From assembly GCA_964621525.1 (NCBI GenBank), contig CAZUMS010000028.1, forward strand, positions 1 through 53,060: a stretch of DNA of 53,060 nucleotides, written 5' to 3'. The notes under the pieces are model-generated. The model was given only the letters and a program-made list of their open reading frames with translations. It searched no databases and was not told the DNA's origin. A program made the position numbers and the translations under genes. The DNA is from CAZMGV01 sp964621525 [NCBI: uncultured bacterium] (lineage in GTDB: Bacteria > JAGRBM01). Shown one piece after another: positions 16,101 to 24,146 of this stretch (the first letter of the stretch is position 1; every line of letters starts with the position of its first letter).

Positions 16101-17441
16101 GTGGAAGCGAAAAAGCACGGCTTCTCCGCGCAGGGGAAGCTATTGTCAATCATTTCAGCAGGTTGTCTGGGGGCATTGATGCTCCCAGGACTCGCCATTG
16201 CCCAGGAAACAGCGCCTGCAATCGACACCGGCGATACTGCCTGGGTGCTCATTTCTTCAGCACTAGTGCTCTTTATGACGCCAGGTCTGGCGTTCTTTTA
16301 TGGTGGCATGGTCCGTAAAAAGAACGTGCTCGGCACGCTGATGCACAGCTTCATTGCCATGGGTATTCTGTCCATCGCCTGGGCGGTGATCGGTTTCAGC
16401 CTCGCGTTCGGCACCGGAAATGGCTGGATCGGGGACCTTTCGCTGGTGGGCCTCGCCGGTGTGGGTGCGGCTCCCGGTCCCAACGCAGCCACGATCCCCT
16501 ACGCGCTGTTCATGGTGTTCCAGGGGATGTTCTTCATTATTACGCCGGCGCTGTTCTCAGGCGCCATCGCCGAACGGGTGAAATTCTCGGCCTATCTGCT
16601 GATTCTCGTGCTGTGGGCGCTGATCGTCTACGCCCCGCTCTGTCATATGGTCTGGGCCCCCGAAGGCTGGCTCTTCAAGGACGGCGCACTCGATTTCGCG
16701 GGCGGAACCGTAGTCCATGTCAGTGCCGCTACGGCCGCTGGCGTGCTGGTTTTCATGCTCGGCAAACGAAAGGAATTCGCCAAGGGGGAGGCCATAATGC
16801 CCCATAACCTGCCGTTATCGGTGCTGGGCACCGGAATCCTGTGGTTCGGCTGGTTCGGCTTCAACGCCGGCAGCGCCCTGGGCGCCAACGGCGTGGCCGT
16901 CAATGCCTTCGTGACCACGAACCTGGGTGCCGCCGGCGCCGCCATGGGCTGGACCGTCTATGAATGGTTCCACCGGGGCAAGCCGACCACCCTGGGCTTC
17001 ATTTCGGGAGCGGTTGCCGGCCTCGTCGTCATCACCCCTGCCTGCGGATTCGTCAGCCCCATGGGGGCCATCGCCATGGGCCTGATCGGCGGCGTGGTCT
17101 GCTATAATGCTGTCCAGCTGCGTGCAAGGCTGAAAATCGACGATTCTCTGGATGTTTTGGGCGTTCATGGGGTTGGTGGCGCGCTTGGTGCATTACTGAC
17201 GGGGGTATTCGCTACCACAGCCGTGAATTCGGCCGGCAAGGACGGCCTTCTGTACGGCGGCGGAGTGGAACCGCTGATCAAGCAGATCGTGGCGGTCGGA
17301 TTCACGATCGTCATGGTTGCGGTGCTGACCTTTGTGATCGCCAAGGTGGTGGATCTCCTGGTGGGTCTCAGAGTGGACGAGGAAGCCGAACAGGAAGGCC
17401 TCGACCTCAGCCAGCACGATGAAGTGGGCTACAACTTCTGA
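16101..17441 (+). CDS. amtB: ammonium transporter
   Basis: A 446-residue inner-membrane ammonium channel with a cleavable N-terminal signal (hydrophobic, ending about ...PGLAIAQE) and eleven hydrophobic segments. Family signatures include DTAWVLISSALVLFMTPGLAFFYGGMV, the first pore histidine in APLCHMVWAPEGWLF, FAGGTVVHVSAA, and the second pore histidine in LDVLGVHGVGGALGALLTG. The GTG at 16101 has GGAGG 7 bases upstream; the frame is open to 16059. Its own sigma-54 promoter precedes it, and glnK follows after 86 bases, the standard amtB-glnK pair. Confidence 0.95.
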   Translation: MEAKKHGFSAQGKLLSIISAGCLGALMLPGLAIAQETAPAIDTGDTAWVLISSALVLFMTPGLAFFYGGMVRKKNVLGTLMHSFIAMGILSIAWAVIGFSLAFGTGNGWIGDLSLVGLAGVGAAPGPNAATIPYALFMVFQGMFFIITPALFSGAIAERVKFSAYLLILVLWALIVYAPLCHMVWAPEGWLFKDGALDFAGGTVVHVSAATAAGVLVFMLGKRKEFAKGEAIMPHNLPLSVLGTGILWFGWFGFNAGSALGANGVAVNAFVTTNLGAAGAAMGWTVYEWFHRGKPTTLGFISGAVAGLVVITPACGFVSPMGAIAMGLIGGVVCYNAVQLRARLKIDDSLDVLGVHGVGGALGALLTGVFATTAVNSAGKDGLLYGGGVEPLIKQIVAVGFTIVMVAVLTFVIAKVVDLLVGLRVDEEAEQEGLDLSQHDEVGYNF

Positions 17442-17482
17442 AACGGAGTGATGGAGTCCGCGGTCCCGGTCGGATACATTAA

Positions 17483-17866
<384 letters not shown>

Positions 17867-17895
17867 GCCGTCCTTTAGCAGACGACTCTTTCATA

Positions 17896-17940
17896 CCCCG
17901 TCACCGGTTCGAAGGGGGCCGGTGACGGGGTTTCGTTTTG
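17896..17940 (+). terminator. rho-independent terminator after glnK
   Basis: CCCCGTCACCGG (17896-17907) pairs perfectly over 12 bases with CCGGTGACGGGG (17919-17930), followed by TTTCGTTTT. It ends the amtB-glnK operon and lies between it and the convergent sensor gene. Confidence 0.9.
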
Positions 17941-17975
17941 CTATGGAGAGAGGACGGCTGCCGCTGCCGGGCCGG

Positions 17976-19799
17976 TCAGTCCCGCGCCCGGCGCTGGTAG
18001 AAGAGTTCGAGCCGCTGCTCGAGCGCTCCGGGGTCGGTGCCCGTCCAGCGGATGTAGTCGTCGAACCCCTCGTGCAGCGCCAGCAGGTCGTCGTCGCCTC
18101 CGGACGTGATGGCGACGAGCGGAATTCTCGCCGTCTCCGGGTGCGAGCGGACTGCGCGGATGAGCCCCGCGGCCGCGACCGGGTCGTTGGCGATCTCCAC
18201 GACGACGATATCGGGGTCGGTGACCGCCATCCAGACGCCGGGGCCGTCCGGCGAGCGGACTTCGTCCGGGTGGATGGCCAGGGCCGAGTGCCCCCGGGCG
18301 CGGAGCAGTTCTTCAATCTCGTTCGCCCGCTCGGCGCTGGCCGAGACGACGGCGGCCCGCGGCAATTCAACCGGAAGCAGCATCCGGACCTTGCATCCGT
18401 CCTCAAGATTTTCGATCTCGATGCGTCCGCCGTGCCGCCGCATCCAGTAACTGACGAGGGCGAGGCCCTGCTGGCGTGCCGGAATCATCGGCGGCAGCGG
18501 CGCGTCTTCCGGCTGGTCCGCTCCGTAGCGGACGGCGAGATCCGCCGGGAATCCCGGCCCCGTGTGGCGAACCTCGACCTCGTGCCAGAACGGGCCCTCC
18601 CCGGCGCCGCCAAGGGGATTTGCCGCCGTACGGGCGGTCACCTGAACCCTGCCGCCCGGCGGCGTGTGCCCCAGCGCGCTGCCCACGATCTGGACGATGG
18701 AAGGATATATCCGGTGGCGGTCGTAACGGCCCACGAGCAGTCCGTTCCCGCCGTCGAACTCCATGCGCACCTGCCGGACGCGGGCGACGCCTTCGAAGGC
18801 GTTCACGATCTCCCGGGACGTGGCGGTGAGGGAGACGGGGCTCCGGTGGAGCGGGTCGTGGCCGGGTTCGAGGGAGGCGGCATCGGCGAGCCGGTCGATT
18901 TCGTCCAGCGACCCGGAGAGGGACCTCTCGGCGAGCTGGAGCGAGGAGTCGGCCCACCGGAAACCTTCCGTGAGCCCGGAGGACGGCGTGAGTGAGCTGC
19001 CGGCGGGCGGAGTCATGCCGCGCAGGATGTCCCGCGCCGAGCGCGACAGGTGCCAGGCGGCCGACAGGTGGTCGCGCAGCGTCACCGACGAACTGCGGGC
19101 GAGACGGTTCTTCATGGCGACGAGATCCGTGAGCTGGATATTCATGTCGGTGAGCGTCCGGCTCTGGAACTTCAGGGCTTCCACCAGCGAGCCCGTGAGC
19201 AGGGTCCCGGCGGCGGTCCAGACGGCGACGATCACGAAGCTCGGCAGGTAGACGGCGGGGTTCCGGTAGGCGTGATCGATCGGCGTGAGCGAGAGCGGGG
19301 CGATGGGGAGCCAGCCGTAGACTTCCGCCGCTCCGACACCAAACACGGCAGCGAGCGTGACGGCGCTCCAGAAGGCGGCACGGCGGAGGCCATAGACGGC
19401 CGCCGCCAGCGTGCCCATTACCGGGACAGCGGCGATGCCGACGCTGCTCATGAGACCGAGAAGGTGCGCCGTCCAGACCGTCACGAACGCTACCCAGCCC
19501 ATGAGGAGATGCGGAAGCGCCCGGGTCCAGCCGCCCCGGCCATCGCGGTGCACAAAGGCGAGACCGAACAGGGTGAGGTTCCCGGCAAACGACATGAAGA
19601 GAACCTTCTGGATCAGCTGAAGCGCTTCGGGTGAAAAGGCGTTCAGCGCGCCCGGAGCCGACGGCGACAGGAGGCCGACGGCGAGCCACAGCCCGGAAAC
19701 GACTGCAGCTGCCGCGGAGATGAACAGGTTTTTCTCGGAATCCCTGCGCGTCAGAAAACGGATCAGAAATGGCGGAAAGGCGGAAGCGATGGTATCCAT
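17976..19799 (-). CDS. membrane hybrid sensor with degenerate kinase and receiver domains
   Basis: A 607-residue protein: about six transmembrane helices (residues 24-210), a coiled linker, a histidine-kinase-like region and a receiver-like domain (about 480-600). Expected catalytic residues are missing. The N-box region reads IVQIVGSALGHTPPGG without its asparagine, the DxGxG motif is replaced by RHTGPG (about 411-416), and the receiver's acceptor aspartate is replaced by E535 in VVVEIAND. The only histidine near the dimerisation helix is in LRDHL (about 244). It therefore looks like a pseudokinase that signals by binding. The ATG at 19799 has GAGGAG 6 bases upstream. Monocistronic, with palindromes upstream. 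Confidence 0.7.
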   Translation of the reverse strand: MDTIASAFPPFLIRFLTRRDSEKNLFISAAAAVVSGLWLAVGLLSPSAPGALNAFSPEALQLIQKVLFMSFAGNLTLFGLAFVHRDGRGGWTRALPHLLMGWVAFVTVWTAHLLGLMSSVGIAAVPVMGTLAAAVYGLRRAAFWSAVTLAAVFGVGAAEVYGWLPIAPLSLTPIDHAYRNPAVYLPSFVIVAVWTAAGTLLTGSLVEALKFQSRTLTDMNIQLTDLVAMKNRLARSSSVTLRDHLSAAWHLSRSARDILRGMTPPAGSSLTPSSGLTEGFRWADSSLQLAERSLSGSLDEIDRLADAASLEPGHDPLHRSPVSLTATSREIVNAFEGVARVRQVRMEFDGGNGLLVGRYDRHRIYPSIVQIVGSALGHTPPGGRVQVTARTAANPLGGAGEGPFWHEVEVRHTGPGFPADLAVRYGADQPEDAPLPPMIPARQQGLALVSYWMRRHGGRIEIENLEDGCKVRMLLPVELPRAAVVSASAERANEIEELLRARGHSALAIHPDEVRSPDGPGVWMAVTDPDIVVVEIANDPVAAAGLIRAVRSHPETARIPLVAITSGGDDDLLALHEGFDDYIRWTGTDPGALEQRLELFYQRRARD

Positions 19800-19889
19800 G
19801 AGCTTCTCCTCGCCGGCGTCCGGTGCATGTGGATGAACCGGCGCCGCTGCGCTCGAATACTTCCCCAGGGACGATGAGCCATCTGATTG

Positions 19890-19964
19890 TGTGACGTTCA
19901 CAGTTTATCACATGAACCGGTTTTCGTACCGTGACGGTACGGATTTTCACAATTCACGTACGTG
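19890..19964. promoter_or_regulatory. cluster of three palindromes upstream of the sensor gene
   Basis: TGTGA-CGT-TCACA (19890-19902), CGTACCG-TGA-CGGTACG (19925-19941) and CACGTACGTG (19955-19964) are all perfect inverted repeats within 75 bases. The first has CRP/FNR-like half-sites but a 3-base spacer instead of 6. They lie 90-165 bases before the start at 19799 and suggest a multi-operator control region. The sequence 19965-20006 shows nothing else. Confidence 0.45.
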
Positions 19965-20006
19965 CCTGAATAACGCGGAGCGCTAGACGCGGCGCGGCTC
20001 TGCGGT

Positions 20007-21200
20007 TCAGGCCGCGTTTCGGAGCCGGTATGCGTTCCGGCGAAGGAATCGCAGGGCTCCGGGTATCAGAACGGCCGAGAAGAAAGGGAAAAGGCCGGTG
20101 CCGGTACGTCCCGGCCTCCGCAGGCATAATCGTTTTTTACCGGAAGCCGGCGGCGGAAAAACGGGAGGCGGAAGCCGGGGCCAGCCTCCGGAGGCGAGTA
20201 TTCCGGCGGCCGCATCCAGTTCGCCGGCTCCCGGGTCGCTGGACGAGCAGGAACTCGTGCTGCTGTCCGTGTCCGTCGACGAGGAATCGCTGTCCGAACA
20301 GGAGCTTCCCGAATCCGTGCTGTCAGAGTCCGTGCTGCTTCCGGCGGAGCCGCTGCTTTCCGAGCACGAACCGGAATCGCTGCTGCTGTCGTCGTCGCTG
20401 CACGAGCCGCCGGAAGCATCCGCCGTGTCTTCGTCTTCGGAACACGACCCCCCGCTGTCCGCCGAGTCCGGATAGGTTGTTCGCTCGCTGCTGCATGCCG
20501 TCTCGACGCATCCGCTGAAAACGTAATATCCCGGGGACCGGTCCCTGTGCGGATCCGAGCCGTCATCGCAGGAGCCGCCGCTGCTGTCCGTGGAGTCTCC
20601 TTCGGTATACCGGTCGTCATCCACCCGGATCCGGAAGGATTCTTCCGAGATGCCATACGGGTTCCGGCAGTAGAGCCGGTAGGTCCGGTCCTGGGCGGTT
20701 TCGAGATCCATGCTGCCCGCCGGAGGTACGGCGATGGAGGCCAGCCGTCCAGGTTCAATTTCGCACAGGCTCGCACCGGTGGTTTCCCATTCGGCGGTGA
20801 ATGAAGTGGAACCCACGTAGTAGCTGATGTTCACCGGCCGGAAATACCGGATCACCGGCGGGCCGGAAGGGGCGGGAATCCGGGGCACTGGCATCGTGAC
20901 GGCGGCGGCATCGGTCCCGTAGGGGCCTCCGCAGCGCAGCACCAGCGTGTCGCCCGCTTCTTCGGGGAGAATCATGACTGGAAGCGCGGGATTCGCCTCC
21001 ACGTCGAGCGTCACGGCGCCCGCCGTAAGCCGGCAGGAGCTCATGTTTTCGGTTTTCCAGCTTGCGCCAGCCGAAAGGCTGCTTTCAGGGAGGTTCAGGC
21101 TGAACTGTTCGATCCGGCTTTGCGGAGGTGCGGCGCCGGTTGCGGCGGAGCCGGGGGCGGCGGCGAGCAGGATCAGGAGGAGACCGAGGCGCTGGTTCAT
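20007..21200 (-). CDS. secreted Ig-like protein with Ser/Asp/Cys-rich region and CTERM-like tail
   Basis: A 397-residue exported protein. A signal peptide (MNQRLGLLLILLAAAPGSAAT) is followed by two Ig-like beta domains (about 25-107 and 115-195), each with a Trp and a cysteine pair. A low-complexity region (about 205-335) is built from Ser, Asp, Gly and regularly spaced Cys (GGSCSEDED, GGSCSDDDSS, SGSCSESS). A short Pro-rich linker and the C-terminal tail follow: one Cys at 359, Gly/Thr, a short hydrophobic helix (about 368-383) and Arg residues (RFLRR). That tail resembles CTERM sorting signals that are cleaved by dedicated proteases, but I cannot name the type. Unknown function; probably cell-surface. 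Confidence 0.6.
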   Translation of the reverse strand: MNQRLGLLLILLAAAPGSAATGAAPPQSRIEQFSLNLPESSLSAGASWKTENMSSCRLTAGAVTLDVEANPALPVMILPEEAGDTLVLRCGGPYGTDAAAVTMPVPRIPAPSGPPVIRYFRPVNISYYVGSTSFTAEWETTGASLCEIEPGRLASIAVPPAGSMDLETAQDRTYRLYCRNPYGISEESFRIRVDDDRYTEGDSTDSSGGSCDDGSDPHRDRSPGYYVFSGCVETACSSERTTYPDSADSGGSCSEDEDTADASGGSCSDDDSSSDSGSCSESSGSAGSSTDSDSTDSGSSCSDSDSSSTDTDSSTSSCSSSDPGAGELDAAAGILASGGWPRLPPPVFPPPASGKKRLCLRRPGRTGTGLFPFFSAVLIPGALRFLRRNAYRLRNAA

Positions 21201-21290
21201 GCCTGCACGATGCCTGAGGGGCTTCGTGCAGTGTGGTGGGCTGGATCACCTCTGCCGTTAAACCTGGCTCACGGCCGGTTCAGACGGCGT

Positions 21291-21899
21291 TCATGGAGCG
21301 TCGGTTTCGCGGCGGTCCTTCGCCACGAGGTACAGCTCCGCCGATTCCTGCCGCGTCGCCTGCGGGCGGGTCATGCGGACGTCGCGGAAGTATTTCTTCG
21401 CCTCGCGGATGAGCTCGTGCGGCGTCGCTCCGGGGAACACCTTGGCGCAGAAATGGCCTCCCGGTTTCAGCAGCTTCGCCCCGGCGTGCATGAGCGACAG
21501 CGTGAGTTCCTGGCTCCGGGCGTAGTCGGCGTGGTGGATTCCGGTGAGGTTGGGAGCCGCGTCGGAAAAAACGGCATCGGCCGCCCGGGTTCCAAGCAAC
21601 TGGCGGATCTTGCCGTCGATCTCCTTCGAGGTCGCGTCGCCCTCGAGGACATGGAGGTTGGGAGCGCCGAGGCCGGGAATGGGCTTGAGGTCCACGGCGA
21701 TGACGAGGCCGTGCTTTCCGACGGTGCGGGCAAGGGTCTCCGACCAGCCCCCCGGAAACGCGCCGTAGTCGATGACGGCGTCGCCGGGGCGGGCAAGCTT
21801 GAAGCGCGCGAGAAGCTCGTCGAGCTTGAAGGCAGCCCTCGAGCGGCGGCCTTCGGTCTTGGCCCGCCGGTAGAAATGATCTTTTCGCTGATACGCCAT
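21291..21899 (-). CDS. rlmE: FtsJ-family rRNA 2'-O-methyltransferase
   Basis: A 202-residue SAM-dependent methyltransferase of the RlmE/FtsJ family, which methylates U2552 of 23S rRNA. The catalytic tetrad K-D-K-E is visible: the lysine in SRAAFKLDELL, the aspartate in FSDAAPN, the lysine in CAKVFPG and the glutamate in SAELYLV. The SAM motif is VIDYGAFPGGWSE (more usual is DLGAAPGGW). I start at the ATG 21899 (MAYQRKDHFYRRAKTEG), the family's N-terminus; the frame is open upstream to 22058. Not in an operon with ftsH here. Confidence 0.88.
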   Translation of the reverse strand: MAYQRKDHFYRRAKTEGRRSRAAFKLDELLARFKLARPGDAVIDYGAFPGGWSETLARTVGKHGLVIAVDLKPIPGLGAPNLHVLEGDATSKEIDGKIRQLLGTRAADAVFSDAAPNLTGIHHADYARSQELTLSLMHAGAKLLKPGGHFCAKVFPGATPHELIREAKKYFRDVRMTRPQATRQESAELYLVAKDRRETDAP

Positions 21900-22193
21900 C
21901 TGGTTCCGACGGACTGTATAGCATGAGTCCGGCAGGGCCGGACCCTGCCAAGGGCAGGCGATGTTTCCCATATAGGGATCAAATCCCTCTAGATTCCCAA
22001 TAGTTACGATGCCCATCCGAAATGCAGATTTAAATAAGTATCCGGACCGGGAGTGCAAACAGTTAAAATCCAGTAATTTTAGCGGGTTGTCTAGGATTTA
22101 GACCGGATGGCCACCTTGACTGTGTAGGGGCAGTCATTATCCTTATTCACGGACTGGAGAAGTCCGGTATCCATATTCAGGAGGTCCTTGACC
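21900..22193. promoter_or_regulatory. AT-rich divergent control region
   Basis: The window's longest gap, between rlmE (minus) and the multi-HTH gene (plus). It contains AGGGAT-CAA-ATCCCT (21974-21988), flanked by two TTCCCA direct repeats, and GTCTA-GGATT-TAGAC (22089-22103). An A/T-rich run around 22030-22080 with TAAAAT could serve as -10 for the plus-strand gene. No ORF of note. Confidence 0.4.
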
Positions 22194-23468
22194 ATGTCCA
22201 CCCCGACCGCCACCCCCAGCCTGAATGCCGGACCCCAGGCCCGGACCCCCTCCATCACATCCGTCGACCGCCGGGTGCTGCCCATCGACGGGCAGGTGCG
22301 CAACCTGCTCGGGCTCTACCTGTCGGCGTTCAAGAATTACGACGAGGCGGCCCGCACGATCCAGATTTCCAAGGACACGGTGGCCAAATATTTCGAGGGC
22401 AACCCGAATATCGCCCTCTACGTGTTCGACCGCATGTATTCCGTGCTGAAGGACAAGGTGGAGCCGGCGAAGCTCAAGGACGCGCTGGACGGCGCGAGTT
22501 ACGAGGAAATCGTCTCCCGTGCCCGCGAGCGCAACGGCCAGCAGATCGACGTGGTCATGTACAAGATGACCCCGCGGCTGAGGGAAGTGCTGACGCTTTA
22601 TACGAACTCGTTCCCGAGCCGCGCCCGTGCCGCCGCGAAAATCGGCATCAACCCCCGGACCTTCAAGGCCTACGTGAAGGGCGATATCGCCAGCTTCCCT
22701 AAGGGCAAGTTCGAGCAGGTGGTGAAGATTCTCCGCGAGAAAGGCCATTCCGAGAAAGAGCTGCTCGAGCTGTCGGGCGTGTCGGACTGGTCGGAGCTCG
22801 TGGCGCCCAAGGTGCGCGCCGAGAGCGCAAGCATGTCCGCAGTTGACGTTATCAAGGAGATTCTCGCCCGTTTCGAGGCGGGGACGCTGAACAGCCGCGC
22901 CCTCGACAAGAACCTCCAGGCCGCGGCCGCCAAGCTGTTCGGCGATTTTGGAAGTGCCGTCCGGGCTGCCATGCAGCAGCTCGACGAGCGGCTGAACCGG
23001 CAGATCGAGAACGACATCTCCAAGGGCAACTACATCGACGCCTTCAAGGGGATCCGCAAGCTCGAGCAGTTCATCGGCACGTACGCCATGCGCGAGCGCA
23101 CGGCGGTCCGCACCGGCGGTTACGGCAAGAAGAAGGAATGGTTCGACGACCTCAAGGCGATGCGCGAGCGCAAAAACCGCCTGAAGCTCCAGGCCTTCCG
23201 CGCGCTGCGGATTCACGACTTCCCGGCCGACCGGCCGGAGCTCGTGGAAAGCATCCGCACGCCCGACATCGAGCACGAGGTGAGCGACTACGATCCGGTC
23301 CGGCGCTACCAGCCGGGCGACATGCTCAAGCACCCGGAGTTCGGCGTCGGCCGCGTTCTCAAGCTGGTCGAACCGCGCATGATCCAGGTGACGTTCGGCC
23401 CCAGGACAGGCGAGAAGACGCTGGTGATGAACAGTCACGGAGAGCGTCCCGAACCCCGCGCCGGCTGA
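22194..23468 (+). CDS. multi-HTH protein with C-terminal SH3-like HPxFGxG domain
   Basis: A 424-residue soluble protein I cannot assign to a named family. Residues 40-70 (YDEAARTIQISKDTVAKYF) and 131-165 (RARAAAKIGINPRTFKAYV) are similar helix-turn-helix units. A third helical unit around 230-262 ends in LFGDFGSAVRAAM, like the 'FGSW' repeats of some DNA-binding proteins. A basic helix follows (300-340), and residues 371-412 (RYQPGDMLKHPEFGVGRVLK...IQVTFG) form an SH3-like barrel resembling CarD/KOW-type domains, which contact RNA polymerase or DNA. AGGAGG lies 9 bases before the ATG. A DNA-binding regulator is the natural inference; no ligand domain is seen. Confidence 0.65.
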   Translation: MSTPTATPSLNAGPQARTPSITSVDRRVLPIDGQVRNLLGLYLSAFKNYDEAARTIQISKDTVAKYFEGNPNIALYVFDRMYSVLKDKVEPAKLKDALDGASYEEIVSRARERNGQQIDVVMYKMTPRLREVLTLYTNSFPSRARAAAKIGINPRTFKAYVKGDIASFPKGKFEQVVKILREKGHSEKELLELSGVSDWSELVAPKVRAESASMSAVDVIKEILARFEAGTLNSRALDKNLQAAAAKLFGDFGSAVRAAMQQLDERLNRQIENDISKGNYIDAFKGIRKLEQFIGTYAMRERTAVRTGGYGKKKEWFDDLKAMRERKNRLKLQAFRALRIHDFPADRPELVESIRTPDIEHEVSDYDPVRRYQPGDMLKHPEFGVGRVLKLVEPRMIQVTFGPRTGEKTLVMNSHGERPEPRAG

Positions 23469-23486
23469 ACTGTCCCCAGAGGCCGT

Positions 23487-23517
23487 GAGCCGGGCCGTGG
23501 CATCCTGCCCCCGGCTC
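23487..23517 (+). terminator. possible hairpin after the multi-HTH gene
   Basis: GAGCCGGG (23487-23494) pairs with CCCGGCTC (23510-23517) over a 15-base loop, 18 bases after the stop. There is no T-run, so it may be a weak or factor-assisted terminator or only a stem. Confidence 0.3.
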
Positions 23518-23534
23518 GCGGTATAAACGATCCG

Positions 23535-24146
23535 ATGACGGACGTCCGTTCCAGCCGCCTGCTCGACATGGTGAGTTCGGGTTCCGCCCGCGAAATCGCC
23601 GCGGACGAACAGGTGCCGTTCGAGTGCCGGGGCTGCGGAGGCTGCTGCTGGAACGTCGAGGTTCCGCTCACCGGCCATGACCTTCGTACGCTGGCCGCCG
23701 GGACGGGCCTCGATCCCAAAACCTTCATGGACCGTTACGGCCAGTTCACGCTGGGTTCCGGTTTTCTGCCGGTGGCCCGGCTGAAGCTCACGGCCGCCGG
23801 GCACTGCCCGTTTCTCCAGTCCGACGGACGGTGCGGCGTGCATCCTGCCCGCCCGCTGGCCTGCCGGCTGTTTCCCTTCGCCCGGATCGTCGAGGCGGAC
23901 GGAACGGTCCGCTGGTTCAAGTTCGGCGAGGACCGCCACTCGGGCTGCGCGTCCGGTCCCGGCACGAAGCGGCGTACAGTCGGGGAATATCTGGACGGCG
24001 AAGGAGCCGCCGGGGCCCTTGAAGGCGAGTGTGAGTTCATGGATCGCAGCCGCGACCTGATCGCCCAGGGCCGTTCGTTCGATCTGCTCGAATCCCTGTT
24101 CGCCTACCGGAGCCGGATCCGGGCGCTTTATGGAGATTCGTTCTGA
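23535..24146 (+). CDS. YkgJ-type cysteine cluster protein
   Basis: A 203-residue protein of the YkgJ/Cys-cluster (UPF0153-like) family, thought to bind zinc or an Fe-S cluster. The hallmark FECRGCGGCCWNVEVPLT gives CxxCxxCC, followed by HCPFLQSDGRCGVHPARPLACRLFP, which supplies the second cysteine set. A DLRTLAAGTGL helix lies between. The function is not known experimentally for most members. Its TGA overlaps the probable CTG start of the next gene. Confidence 0.85.
   Translation: MTDVRSSRLLDMVSSGSAREIAADEQVPFECRGCGGCCWNVEVPLTGHDLRTLAAGTGLDPKTFMDRYGQFTLGSGFLPVARLKLTAAGHCPFLQSDGRCGVHPARPLACRLFPFARIVEADGTVRWFKFGEDRHSGCASGPGTKRRTVGEYLDGEGAAGALEGECEFMDRSRDLIAQGRSFDLLESLFAYRSRIRALYGDSF

Noticed and set aside
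17896-17940. tRNA T-loop-like GGTTCGAA near 17905
   Set aside because: It is the loop of the glnK terminator; no acceptor, D or anticodon arm can be formed around it.
19890-19902. TGTGA/TCACA as a CRP/FNR site
   Set aside because: The spacer is 3 bases rather than 6, so the geometry does not fit a CRP-type dimer.
20098-20475. Plus-strand frame with Leu/Glu/Ser repeats (VLLSVSVDEESLSEQ...)
   Set aside because: It is the complement of the Ser/Asp-rich repeat of the minus-strand surface protein; its apparent repeats come from that low-complexity DNA.
22143-23939. Minus-strand open frame of 598 codons
   Set aside because: It runs across the multi-HTH gene and into the YkgJ gene on the other strand, so it has no independent support.
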